NCBI RefSeq assembly: GCF_002263515.1
Contig: NZ_CP022752.1
Location: 4,588,001 to 4,652,000, forward strand
DNA from: Actinopolyspora erythraea
Lineage (GTDB): Bacteria > Actinomycetota > Actinomycetes > Mycobacteriales > Pseudonocardiaceae
Direction of reading: 5' to 3'
Length of the DNA: 64,000 nt
This document shows positions 1-7,826 of the stretch, in pieces (the first letter of the stretch is position 1; every line of letters starts with the position of its first letter). Made by a program: the position numbers and the translations under genes. The notes below the pieces were generated by a model, which worked only from the letters and a program-made list of their open reading frames with translations, made no database searches and was not told the DNA's origin.

Positions 1-1
1 C

Positions 2-103
2 ACCGCCCTGCGTCAGCACGCCGAGACCCTGCCCGCCGGGGAACTTCCCGGTCATGAGCCGAACGGGCGGGCCGCCCCCGTCGAGGGGGATTCCGATGCC
101 TGA
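2..103 (+). CDS. C-terminal end of an upstream gene (partial)
   Basis: The frame is open from the first bases of the window and stops at TGA 101-103. It encodes about 33 residues rich in Pro, Gly and acidic residues (ending EGDSDA). No domain is visible. A regulator gene would be plausible directly upstream of a graspetide cluster, but nothing here shows that. The next possible start (ATG 96) overlaps this stop. Confidence 0.35.
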   Translation, partial: TALRQHAETLPAGELPGHEPNGRAAPVEGDSDA

Positions 104-458
104 GTCGTCACGGGGCGCCGCTCGCCGACGGAGCCGGGACGCGGCCACCAATCGCCACGGCGAACACACCATCCCCACAGCGGGGCCGGGTGCGTTCACC
201 GTCCAGCGGCTACGACGAGAAGCAGGCCGCACCGGGCCCGAGGAGGTGCGGGCCGACGCGGCCCTGACCGAGATCATGCCCGCCCTCGGAGGAGGCCGGT
301 TCACGCACTGGCGCGGCACGCTGCCGCTGTCGGCGGTGACAAAGCGCCGACCAGGTAGGGGCTATCTACCTGGTCGGCCCGCCCAGGCTACCGCGTCCGA
401 CGAGCGGCCCTCGACGGCTCTGCTCGACCGTCTCCTGGCCGGGCTACGCACCTTGTAG
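96..458 (+). CDS. Hypothetical protein (120 aa), doubtful
   Basis: The frame runs from ATG 96, which overlaps the preceding stop by 8 bases, to TAG 456-458. The product would be a basic, Arg-rich protein with no recognisable domain, signal or membrane segment. Third-position GC is high, which agrees with coding, and a strong hairpin (512-549) follows. Against it, a perfect 13-bp inverted repeat lies inside the frame at 347-379, which is unusual for coding DNA. It could instead be leader DNA of the RiPP cluster. I do not recognise the protein. Confidence 0.3.
   Translation: MPESSRGAARRRSRDAATNRHGEHTIPTAGPGAFTVQRLRREAGRTGPEEVRADAALTEIMPALGGGRFTHWRGTLPLSAVTKRRPGRGYLPGRPAQATASDERPSTALLDRLLAGLRTL
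347..379. repeat. Perfect 13-bp inverted repeat, 7-nt loop
   Basis: Arms GCCGACCAGGTAG (347-359) and CTACCTGGTCGGC (367-379) pair perfectly around a 7-base loop. No T-run follows, so a simple intrinsic terminator is not supported. It may be an operator or an RNA structure in the approach to the graspetide genes. Confidence 0.6.
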
Positions 459-511
459 CGAACACGGTCCGGTGCCGCTGACCCCCCGACACCCGGCACC
501 GGACCATCCCC

Positions 512-549
512 GCCCGGCCGGTGCCCACCCCCGAAGGCACCGGCCGGGC
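512..549 (+). terminator. Strong GC hairpin upstream of the RiPP operon
   Basis: GCCCGGCCGGTGCC (512-525) and GGCACCGGCCGGGC (536-549) form a perfect 14-bp stem with a 10-base loop. It lies between the last upstream frame (ends 458) and the graspetide precursor (starts 759). No U-tract follows at once, so the terminator call is tentative. I see no gene in the remaining 459-758; a small GGGCAG/CTGCCC hairpin sits just before the precursor's ribosome binding site. Confidence 0.45.
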
Positions 550-758
550 CACCCCAGCGCGAAAAACCCCCACGACCACGGTTCGGCGACACCACCCCGA
601 CCACCGCCGAACTGCTGCCGCCGGGCCGGTGCCTCCGCGTCAACCGCCGACCCGGCGGTATCCACCCGGTCGCTACCGGGAGTACCCGGCGGTTCTCCGA
701 AGCCGTCGGGGACGACACGAGCAGGGCAGGACTGCCCGGAAAGGAAGGAGAACAGGTT

Positions 759-1097
759 ATGACAACGCCAACCAGTGAGCGCGACGAAACGTTCGCCCAC
801 GAGCCGGTGGCCTCGCACTCGGCCCAGTTCCCGCTGGCACGCCCGCAGGATGAACAGCTCACCGGCCCCTTCTCACAACCGTGGGGACTGCGGAACATGG
901 TCGCCGTCGGCGATCCGACGGACAGGGCACTGAACGGCCGCTACGACCACGACCGCCAGGTCGCCGTCGACGAGCGGGGCATGCCGCTGCACGAACTTCA
1001 CATGGGCATGACCACGACCAACATGGACGGCAACGAAGGCCCCTCCGAGGACTGGTCGGCCAAGGACTTCGCCCCGGACATGTCCGAATCGAACTGA
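759..1097 (+). CDS. Graspetide precursor peptide (ATP-grasp target RiPP)
   Basis: This 112-aa protein starts 8 bases after a strong ribosome binding site (AAGGAAGGAG, 741-750). It looks like the putative ATP-grasp target RiPP precursors of actinobacteria. There is a leader with a PFSQPWGLR motif (residues 37-45), followed by a C-terminal core. The core carries Thr85-Thr86-Thr87, then Asp90-Gly91, then acidic residues Glu93, Glu97, Asp98 and Asp103. In related graspetides, ATP-grasp enzymes join Thr/Ser side chains to Asp/Glu side chains as esters, and an associated methyltransferase turns one Asp into aspartimide. Asp90-Gly91 is the obvious candidate here, by inference. The ligase and methyltransferase follow directly. 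The leader/core boundary and ring pattern cannot be read from sequence alone. Confidence 0.85.
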   Translation: MTTPTSERDETFAHEPVASHSAQFPLARPQDEQLTGPFSQPWGLRNMVAVGDPTDRALNGRYDHDRQVAVDERGMPLHELHMGMTTTNMDGNEGPSEDWSAKDFAPDMSESN

Positions 1098-1115
1098 TCC
1101 GGAAAGGCTTCATCC

Positions 1116-2099
1116 GTGACAGTGCTCATCCTCGCCCGCGACATCGACCCCAGTGCGGACGCGATGGTCGAGGCCGTCCAACAACGCGGCACGCGGGTTC
1201 ATCGGGTGAACACCGGATGGTTTCCCGCGCGGCTCGGCCTGGCCGCCGAGCTGCGCGGGGATCGCTGGTGCGGACACCTGACCACTCCCACGCGCACCAT
1301 CGATCTGTCCGAGATCACCGGTGTGTACTACCGCGCACCCGAAGCGTTCCGGTTCCCGAACGAGTGGGAACCACAGGTACGCCAGCACGCGTTCCTCGAA
1401 GCGAAGTACGGCCTGGGTGGGGTGCTGGCCTCGCTACCCGCGATATGGGTCAACCATCCGTCCCGACTGGCCGACGCCGCGTACAAACCGGTGCAGCTCG
1501 CCACGGCGAGCCGGCTCGGCCTGTGCGTGCCCGAGACGGCGTTGACCAACGAGCCGACTTCGTTCACCTCGTTCGCGGTCCGGGGGCGAACGATCACGAA
1601 AATGCTCGGCAACACCAGCCTCACCAGCGACGACACCCACTCCGTTGCCTGGACACGGGTGCTCGACGCGGCCGACCTCGACGACCTGAACGGCATCGAG
1701 TCGACCGTGCATCTGGCCCAGCGATGGGTACCGAAGCGGGCCGAGGCACGTGTCATCGCGGTTGGTGACACGATCACTACCGTGCGTATCGAAGCGGGAA
1801 ACGCCGCGTCGCACGTGGACTGGCGCAGCGACATCGGAGCACTGCACTACGAGCTCGTCACCCCACCGCAGCGGGTCGCCGACGGCGTGCGCGCGCTGAT
1901 GCGGAGATTCGGTCTGCTGTACGGCGCGCTGGACTTCGTGATCACTCCCGAGGGCCAGTGGGTCTTCCTGGAGATCAACCCGGGCGGTCAGTACGGGTGG
2001 CTCGAAGCCGCCACCGGCGCGGCGATCACCGGCCAGCTGGCCGAACTGCTCACCTCAGACCCAACCGACCACGAGGAGCATCACCATGTCACAGCGTGA
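1116..2099 (+). CDS. ATP-grasp graspetide ligase
   Basis: The 327-aa protein starts at GTG 1116, 18 bases after the precursor stop, behind GGAAAGG. ATP-grasp features are visible: candidate nucleotide-binding lysines at 124 (AAYKP) and 162 (ITKMLG), and the Mg-binding C-terminal motif FLEINPGGQYGWLE with Glu286 and Asn288, preceded by Asp273. Length and architecture match ATP-grasp peptide maturases found beside this precursor family. The enzyme should use ATP to activate Asp/Glu side chains of the core and form macrolactone links to Thr in the cytoplasm. Its end overlaps the methyltransferase start by 14 bases, so the genes are probably translationally coupled. Confidence 0.88.
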   Translation: MTVLILARDIDPSADAMVEAVQQRGTRVHRVNTGWFPARLGLAAELRGDRWCGHLTTPTRTIDLSEITGVYYRAPEAFRFPNEWEPQVRQHAFLEAKYGLGGVLASLPAIWVNHPSRLADAAYKPVQLATASRLGLCVPETALTNEPTSFTSFAVRGRTITKMLGNTSLTSDDTHSVAWTRVLDAADLDDLNGIESTVHLAQRWVPKRAEARVIAVGDTITTVRIEAGNAASHVDWRSDIGALHYELVTPPQRVADGVRALMRRFGLLYGALDFVITPEGQWVFLEINPGGQYGWLEAATGAAITGQLAELLTSDPTDHEEHHHVTA

Positions 2100-3234
2100 G
2101 AACGCCTGGACCGATCGCGCGGCGCGGTTGGCCGAACGGCTGGAGGCAGACGGGGCGCTGCACGACCCCGCGTGGAAAGCCGCCGTGGCCGCCACGCCTC
2201 GGCACGAACTGGTTCCCACCTTCTACCGGCAGACCCCGGACAACTACGAATGGGAACCCGTGGACGCGACCACGCCGGAGGGCCTGGACGCGGCGTACTC
2301 CCCGACCACACTGGTCACCTCGCTCGACGGGCGAGACCATCCGCTCTCCAGCAGCACCAAACCCGACCTCATCGTGACCATGCTGGAACTGCTCGACATC
2401 GACGAGGAGCACCGGGTGCTGGCCGTGGGCACCGGAACCGGCTACACCACCGCGCTGCTGACCCATCGGCTCGGCGACCGCGACGTGTACTCCGTCGACA
2501 TCGACCCGCCGCTGGTCGACGCGGCCCGCGACCGACTGGCCCGCCTGGGCCACCATCCCACGCTGGCCTGCCGAGACGGCGCGGACGGCCTGCCCGAACA
2601 CGCGCCCTACGACCGCATCATCGCCACTTGCTCGGTACCCCGCGTGCCCTGGAACTGGGCCGAACAACTCACCCCCGGTGGCACGGTGCTCGTGAACGTG
2701 ATGCCCGGAGCGTTCAACGCCGGCGGGCTCGCTCTCCTCCACCAGCGGGGCAACCGACTGGAAGGCCGATTCTCCAGCCAGTGGGCCTCGTTCATGAAAA
2801 TGCGCGGCGCCGGTCCGACCGCCCCCGACGAACACCGAGCCCCCGACACCGGCAGCTCCCGCACTCGGGCGACCACCACACCACCCGCCCCCTGGTGGGA
2901 CAACCGCCTGGTCTGGCTGCTGGCCCAGTTCCACGGCCTGCCCGACGGGGTCACGATCGGCATGCGCCTCGACCCGGACACCGGCCAACCGACGGCGGCC
3001 ACCATGACCGCCCCCGACGGGTCCAGCGCCGACATCGCCCTCACCGCGACGAACGGCCGGTACGAGGTCACCGAAACCGGACCCACCCCGCTGTGGGAAC
3101 CCGTCGAACACGCCCACCGCACCTGGCTGACCCACGGCAAACCCGACTGGCCCCGCCTCGGCATCACCGCCACCGAACACCGGCAGTGGCTCTGGATCGA
3201 CCACCCCCACAACCCCACCCACTGGCCACTGTGA
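2086..3234 (+). CDS. Protein-L-isoaspartate methyltransferase homologue of a graspetide cluster
   Basis: This 382-aa protein has a PIMT-type SAM-dependent methyltransferase domain. Motif I is AVGTGTGY at residues 113-120, preceded by a TSL...SSSTKPDLI segment typical of the family. Housekeeping PIMT enzymes are about 210 aa; the extra C-terminal part (from about residue 240) is seen in versions tied to ATP-grasp RiPP clusters. In characterised relatives (the fuscimiditide type) the enzyme methylates one Asp of the cross-linked peptide, which then closes to aspartimide. The same role is inferred here. ATG 2086 lies inside the end of the ligase gene. No protease or transporter gene follows, so leader removal and export would use factors elsewhere. 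Confidence 0.87.
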   Translation: MSQRENAWTDRAARLAERLEADGALHDPAWKAAVAATPRHELVPTFYRQTPDNYEWEPVDATTPEGLDAAYSPTTLVTSLDGRDHPLSSSTKPDLIVTMLELLDIDEEHRVLAVGTGTGYTTALLTHRLGDRDVYSVDIDPPLVDAARDRLARLGHHPTLACRDGADGLPEHAPYDRIIATCSVPRVPWNWAEQLTPGGTVLVNVMPGAFNAGGLALLHQRGNRLEGRFSSQWASFMKMRGAGPTAPDEHRAPDTGSSRTRATTTPPAPWWDNRLVWLLAQFHGLPDGVTIGMRLDPDTGQPTAATMTAPDGSSADIALTATNGRYEVTETGPTPLWEPVEHAHRTWLTHGKPDWPRLGITATEHRQWLWIDHPHNPTHWPL

Positions 3235-3458
3235 CCGCGAAAGGAGCTCCCGGACGATCCTCCCCTGGTCCAGCGGCACCCTGCCGCCGGTTCGGGGGAC
3301 TGACCGCCGAGCCGGGAGCGCTTCGCGCGGCGGCGGGTGCTCTCGTCGTGCTCTTACCCCGAGTCACGCGGGCATCCGGGCACAGACGCTCCTGATCACA
3401 CCGCACCGGACGGGGCCCGCGACATCTCTGGCCACCGGCCGCGGCCCCGCCGCGACCC

Positions 3459-4691
3459 CTACAGCTGCGTCATGCTGCTGATCTTCCACTCCTCGCCGCG
3501 CTTCACCGCGACCACGCTGAGCTGCGCCGGATAGACGCCGCCCTCCCCGTCGCCGGTGCGGGTGGCGTTCTGGTTGACGAACAGCAGCACCTCGGCGCGG
3601 CCGTCCCGCAGCATCGTCACCCCCGACTCGGCGGTGGTGGTGGTCAGCACCATCTTCTGCTGCGGGGCCTGCTCGCGCACCGTCTTGAACATCTTGTCGT
3701 ACTGCCCGACCGCCTCGCCGACCAGAATCCCGTCGGCCGCCTCGTCGGTCTTGTCCATGTCGGAGTAGTCGAAGGAGAAGATCTTCTCCACCTTCTTGCT
3801 GACCTGCCCCTTGACCTCGCTGGTCGCCGCCTCGTCCACCAGTGCCCGGTTCGCGGCGGGCCCACCGTGGCGCAGCGTGTGCGCGGAGTACTGGAACCAG
3901 CAGGCCAAGCCGGTGAAACCGACCGTCAACACCAGCAGCACGGCTGTGAGCACCTTCCCGCGGCGCCGTTCCGAGCCGCTCCGGGCGGCGGCGCTGCTCT
4001 CCTCGGCGCTGCTCTCCTCGGAACCGGCCGCTTCGGTGCTGCCCTCCTCAGTACTGGCCGCTTCGGTGCTCCCCGCTTCGGAGCCGCCCGTCTCGGGACT
4101 CGGGTCCGTCGCCGAGTCCTCCGCCGGATCACCCTCGTCCCGTTCCGCGCCGCTCCTCGCCTCGGTCTCGACGGGCTCCGTCCCGGCGGCGCTGTCCGTG
4201 CCGTCCGCTCGCGTTCCCCTCTCCGATCCGGCTTCCCGCGCGGGTCTCTCCGGCTCGGCCCCGTCCTGCTCGGCGCCGTCCCGTCCGGAGGTGGCGGCAG
4301 CGGCCGTGGTGTCCTCGACCCCCGCCCGTAACCCGGCGTGGTCCCGCTCGGCGGTCTCCCCCGCCCGCCCGGAGCTCTCGTGCTCCGGTTCGAAGTTCTG
4401 CCCACCCGGAACGTCGATCTCGTCAGCCGAAGACCCCGGCTCGTCGGATCCGGTACTCGTTTCCCCGCCCCCGTCGGCGGGAGCTCGCGGCTCGGCCGCC
4501 GCGTCCGGCTCGGCGGACTCGCGCTCCGGGGCGGTCGCGGTGCCGGACGCCGCGCCTCGCTCCGCCACGGGCTCCTCACCACTCAGGGTTTCCTCGTCGG
4601 TGGTGGCGCGGTTGCGCGTACCGGCCACGCGCGGTTTACGCACGGCGGAGCCGCCTCGGCCTCGGCGGGTGGGACGGCGGGAACTGCTCAC
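3459..4691 (-). CDS. Mce-associated membrane protein, long acidic N-terminus
   Basis: This is the last gene of the mce operon, 410 aa, starting at GTG 4691 behind AAGGAGAG. Residues 1-245 are low-complexity Ser/Ala/Glu/Gly, strongly acidic, with imperfect tandem units near 200-232 (GSTEAAS-like). One membrane segment follows at about 247-266, then a C-terminal domain of the Mce-associated type (about 270-410). Such proteins stabilise or assist the Mce lipid importer at the membrane. The disordered acidic part should be cytoplasmic and is much longer than usual. It might suit a halophile, but that is only a guess. Confidence 0.75.
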   Translation of the reverse strand: MSSSRRPTRRGRGGSAVRKPRVAGTRNRATTDEETLSGEEPVAERGAASGTATAPERESAEPDAAAEPRAPADGGGETSTGSDEPGSSADEIDVPGGQNFEPEHESSGRAGETAERDHAGLRAGVEDTTAAAATSGRDGAEQDGAEPERPAREAGSERGTRADGTDSAAGTEPVETEARSGAERDEGDPAEDSATDPSPETGGSEAGSTEAASTEEGSTEAAGSEESSAEESSAAARSGSERRRGKVLTAVLLVLTVGFTGLACWFQYSAHTLRHGGPAANRALVDEAATSEVKGQVSKKVEKIFSFDYSDMDKTDEAADGILVGEAVGQYDKMFKTVREQAPQQKMVLTTTTAESGVTMLRDGRAEVLLFVNQNATRTGDGEGGVYPAQLSVVAVKRGEEWKISSMTQL

Positions 4692-4779
4692 GGCACTCTC
4701 CTTGTACGAGAACTGCGTTACCGGCTGGTGGCACGGGCCACGTCGGACACGACGCCGACGCGGAGTCGATCTCCGCCGC

Positions 4780-5310
4780 TCACCCGGCGCTCGGGGTCAT
4801 CCGACTGAGCTTCCACTGCCCGTCGGTCCTGCTGAGCTCGGCCCGAACCCGCCATCGGCTCGTGGTCGGCTTGCCGCCGTCCTCGATCTTGGTGATCTTG
4901 TAACTGGCGATCATCCGGGCCTTGCCCTGGCGCTCGTTCAACTCGGTCAGCGCCGAGGCCAGGATCTCGGCCTCGGTCACCGACTTGTTCTTGGTGACCC
5001 GCTCGACGCGTTGCTCGCGGCTGCCTTCGAGAACCTCCCGCAACGGGCCGGTGGTGCCCTCGATGGCGCGGCTCATGTCCTGCCGCACCCGGCGGTGGTC
5101 GATCGAGTTGAAATTGATCACCGCCTGTCTGCCCGCCCGCAGCACCCGGTCGCGGGTGGCCGCCAGTTGCACGGAGGAGTCGTTGGCCGCCAGTGCCCAG
5201 GACACCCCGAACCCTCCGGCCGCGAGCAGGCTGGCCAGCAGCAGCACCACCGCCACCGGCACCGTCCGCCAGCGGCGGGGACGCGACGGTGTCGAGACTG
5301 CCGATCTCAT
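4780..5310 (-). CDS. Mce-associated membrane protein
   Basis: This 176-aa protein has one N-terminal membrane segment (about 15-42) and an extracellular domain of the Mce-associated kind, ending in a TDGQWKLSRM stretch. It follows mceF by about 100 bases and precedes a second, longer paralogue by 88 bases, as usual for actinobacterial mce operons. An accessory or stabilising role in the Mce complex is inferred from family and position. No enzymatic motif is visible. Confidence 0.78.
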   Translation of the reverse strand: MRSAVSTPSRPRRWRTVPVAVVLLLASLLAAGGFGVSWALAANDSSVQLAATRDRVLRAGRQAVINFNSIDHRRVRQDMSRAIEGTTGPLREVLEGSREQRVERVTKNKSVTEAEILASALTELNERQGKARMIASYKITKIEDGGKPTTSRWRVRAELSRTDGQWKLSRMTPSAG

Positions 5311-5409
5311 AAGGAGTTCCTTCCAGAACGGGCCGGGAACCTGCCGTCCTCGACGTGCTCCACCGGGAGTGGCCGGTGGAGGTTTCGTGTTCTCGCCTCG
5401 GTGTCGTCG

Positions 5410-6510
5410 TCAGTTACCAGGTGCGTTGTGAGCTCCGCGTACAGCGGTGGGACTGCCCTCCGGCACCTCGCAGCGCGCGTCGGTGTTCAGCGGCACCGCG
5501 CCCAGCTCGTTGCCTGCGCGGCGCTCGGTGCTCTCGTAGACGCACGGCAGCGGGTCGAAGATGTTGAGCGCCAGCCCGAAGTGGGCCGAGCGGTCGCCGG
5601 GGGCGACGGTGAACCCACCGGCGCTGACCGCCGGGTAGGTGACGAACAGCTGCTCCACGCCCGCGCTGTTGTCCGACAACGCGCGCGCCGTGGGGACGCC
5701 GTTGGCCAGCAGCCCCGAGAGTTCGGGGCCGGTGCGGCGCAGCACCCCGCTCACCTGCCTGGCGGCCTCCGGGCCCCGATCCAGCACGGCGCGGATGTCG
5801 CCGTCGGACTTCTCCAGCTGTCGCGAGACCAACCGCAGGTCCTCGCTGAAGGACTTGATGGCCGAGGCCTGGTCGTTCTGCGTGCCCAGCACCGTGGTCG
5901 CGTCGGAGAGCAACTTCCTGGTCTGCGGCAGGTGACGCTGTGCCTCGGCGGTGAACTCACCGGTGGTGTCCAGTATCCGCTGCAGGTTCCCGCCGTTGCC
6001 CTCGAAGGCGGTGCCGAGCTCGTTGACGACGGTGCGCAGCGAGTCCTCGGGCACCGACTCGACGAACGAGTCCAAATTGGCCAGCAGGTCCTCGACCGGA
6101 AGCGGTGTGTCGGTGTTCTCACTGCGTATCACCGACCCGTCGTGCAGGTAGGGCCCCTCGTCGTTCTTCGGGAGCAGGTCGACGTACTGCTCGCCGACCA
6201 CGGAACGGTTGGCCACCACCGCCCGCACGTCGGAGGGGATCCTGGGCGTGGAGGGTTCGATGTCGAGCGGGACCTCCACGCCCCGGGGGGTGAGTTCGAG
6301 CTCGCCCACCCGCCCCACCTGCACTCCCCGGTAGGTGACCTCGGCGTTGGGAAAGATCCCGCCGGAGTCGGCCAGCTGGACGGTCACCACGTAGCCGCGC
6401 GGCCCGAACAACCGGTCCAGCCCGGCGTACCTGGCTCCGGCGTAGCTGACCCCGACCAGCGCCACGGCGAGGAAGGCCGCGATCTGCACACGTACCTTGC
6501 GGGTGAGCAT
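5410..6510 (-). CDS. mceF: Mce family protein MceF
   Basis: This is the sixth MCE-domain gene of the operon, 366 aa. A membrane anchor at about 8-28 is followed by the MlaD/MCE beta-barrel domain (about 38-115, with GIFPNAEVTYRGVQVGRV) and a long helical stretch. The helical tail forms the channel through which lipids move in Mce complexes. The ATG start overlaps the mceE stop by one base (TGATG). The C-terminus has two cysteines (PLPCVYE and DARCEVPE), probably a disulfide outside the membrane. The operon type moves lipids, sterols or fatty acids in other actinobacteria; the substrate here is unknown. Confidence 0.88.
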   Translation of the reverse strand: MLTRKVRVQIAAFLAVALVGVSYAGARYAGLDRLFGPRGYVVTVQLADSGGIFPNAEVTYRGVQVGRVGELELTPRGVEVPLDIEPSTPRIPSDVRAVVANRSVVGEQYVDLLPKNDEGPYLHDGSVIRSENTDTPLPVEDLLANLDSFVESVPEDSLRTVVNELGTAFEGNGGNLQRILDTTGEFTAEAQRHLPQTRKLLSDATTVLGTQNDQASAIKSFSEDLRLVSRQLEKSDGDIRAVLDRGPEAARQVSGVLRRTGPELSGLLANGVPTARALSDNSAGVEQLFVTYPAVSAGGFTVAPGDRSAHFGLALNIFDPLPCVYESTERRAGNELGAVPLNTDARCEVPEGSPTAVRGAHNAPGN

Positions 6511-7826
6511 CAGTCACCTCCGAACAGGAAGTCGAGGAAACCGCCGTCGTCGTCCTCGCCGGAGGAGTCGTCCCCGTCGGTGGAACCGGTGGGCTCCGGC
6601 GATTCGGTGGGGCTCGGCTGTCCACCCCGCTCGCCGCCCTGTTCGGCGGCTCCCGGGGACTGCCCCGAGGATCCCGAGGACAGCGGCAGCGGCATGTCGG
6701 GGAGCTGGGAACTGCTCGACTCCCCCGGCAGGTCGAGCAGCGGCTGTCTGCTCCGCCCCAGGTTCTCGACGATGCGCGAGACGTTGAGGTCGGCGTTGAT
6801 GTAGAGGTTGGTGTAGTCGCCCTTGATGCCCTCCACCGCCGCGTCGGTGAAGGGGTAGGTGAACAGGATCTGCAGCGACTTCGGCAGGTCGGAACCGGCC
6901 GCGGCGAGGTTGCGCAGCACCGGCTGCAGCTGGCGCAGGTTGTGCAGGACGTCCTGCCTGGTCCGGTTGATCACGTCGGTGGCGACGCCGGAGAGCTCGT
7001 CCAGCGATTCGAGCATGGTCACCAGTTGCTGCCGCTGGCGGTTGAGCACCTTCAGCCCGGGCTCGAGGTCCCGCAGCGCCGAGTCGATGTTGCCCCGCTG
7101 TTCGCGCAGCGTCGCGCTGAGCCGGTTGACGCTGTCCAGGGCGGCGGTGATGTCACCCTTGCTCTCGTCCAGCTCGCCGACCAGATGGTCCAGGTTGGAC
7201 AGCAGGTCGCGCACCTGCGCCTCCCTGCCGTCGAGCGCCTTGTTGAGCTCCTCGGCGATGTTCTGGATCTGGGCGATGCCACCGCCGTTGAGCAGCATGG
7301 AAAGCGCCCCGAGCACTTCCTCCACCTCAGGTCCGCGCCCGGTCCGGCCATTCGGGATCACGTCCCCGTCGCCGAGTTCTCCCTCGGGCCGCTCGGACTC
7401 CGGCGGCGGGTAGAGCTCGACGTACTTCTCACCCAGCAGGCTGGACTGCTCGATCTCGGCGAGCGAGTTGCCCGGCAGTTCGACCTTGTCGTGGACCACC
7501 ATGGTCACTTCGGCCCGCCAGGTGTCCTCGACCAGCTCGACGTTCGAGACCCGGCCGACCGGCACGTCGTTGACCCGGACCCCGGCGTTGGGCACCAGAT
7601 CGGTGACGTCGTCGAACCGCGCCTTGACGGTGTAGGGGTCGTCCCCGACGTCGGCGCCGCCCGGCAGCGGCAGGCTGTGCACCCCCTTGAAGTCACTCAG
7701 GCCGCAACCGCTGGTCAGCAGCAGGGTAGCCAGCAGCGCGAACGAGACCCGGCGCAACGGGCCGAACCGCGCGGGGGTGCTCGGTGGAGGTGCGGAAGGG
7801 GGCTGTGTGCGAGGCGTGGACATCAC
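6510..7826 (-). CDS. mceE: Mce lipoprotein MceE (LprK type)
   Basis: This 438-aa protein is the lipoprotein member of the Mce hexamer. A hydrophobic N-terminal segment ends in the lipobox LLTSGC with Cys at residue 41. The MCE domain spans about 60-140 (VPNAGVRVNDVPVGRVSNVEL), followed by a long alpha-helical region and a Ser/Pro/Gly/Asp-rich tail. It can start at GTG 7826, which gives a 4-base overlap with the mceD stop, or one codon later at ATG 7823 (TGATG). In mycobacterial operons the equivalent gene is lprK in the fifth position, as here. Confidence 0.88.
   Translation of the reverse strand: MMSTPRTQPPSAPPPSTPARFGPLRRVSFALLATLLLTSGCGLSDFKGVHSLPLPGGADVGDDPYTVKARFDDVTDLVPNAGVRVNDVPVGRVSNVELVEDTWRAEVTMVVHDKVELPGNSLAEIEQSSLLGEKYVELYPPPESERPEGELGDGDVIPNGRTGRGPEVEEVLGALSMLLNGGGIAQIQNIAEELNKALDGREAQVRDLLSNLDHLVGELDESKGDITAALDSVNRLSATLREQRGNIDSALRDLEPGLKVLNRQRQQLVTMLESLDELSGVATDVINRTRQDVLHNLRQLQPVLRNLAAAGSDLPKSLQILFTYPFTDAAVEGIKGDYTNLYINADLNVSRIVENLGRSRQPLLDLPGESSSSQLPDMPLPLSSGSSGQSPGAAEQGGERGGQPSPTESPEPTGSTDGDDSSGEDDDGGFLDFLFGGD

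Noticed and set aside
472..762. Plus-strand frame ahead of the graspetide precursor
   Set aside because: It is Pro/Arg-rich, contains a strong hairpin and has no ribosome binding site; it reads as non-coding leader DNA.
3796..6804. 1002-codon open frame on the plus strand
   Set aside because: It runs antisense to mceF, both Mce-associated genes and part of mceE, and its product is low-complexity Ser/Arg/Gly. It is a high-GC mirror frame.
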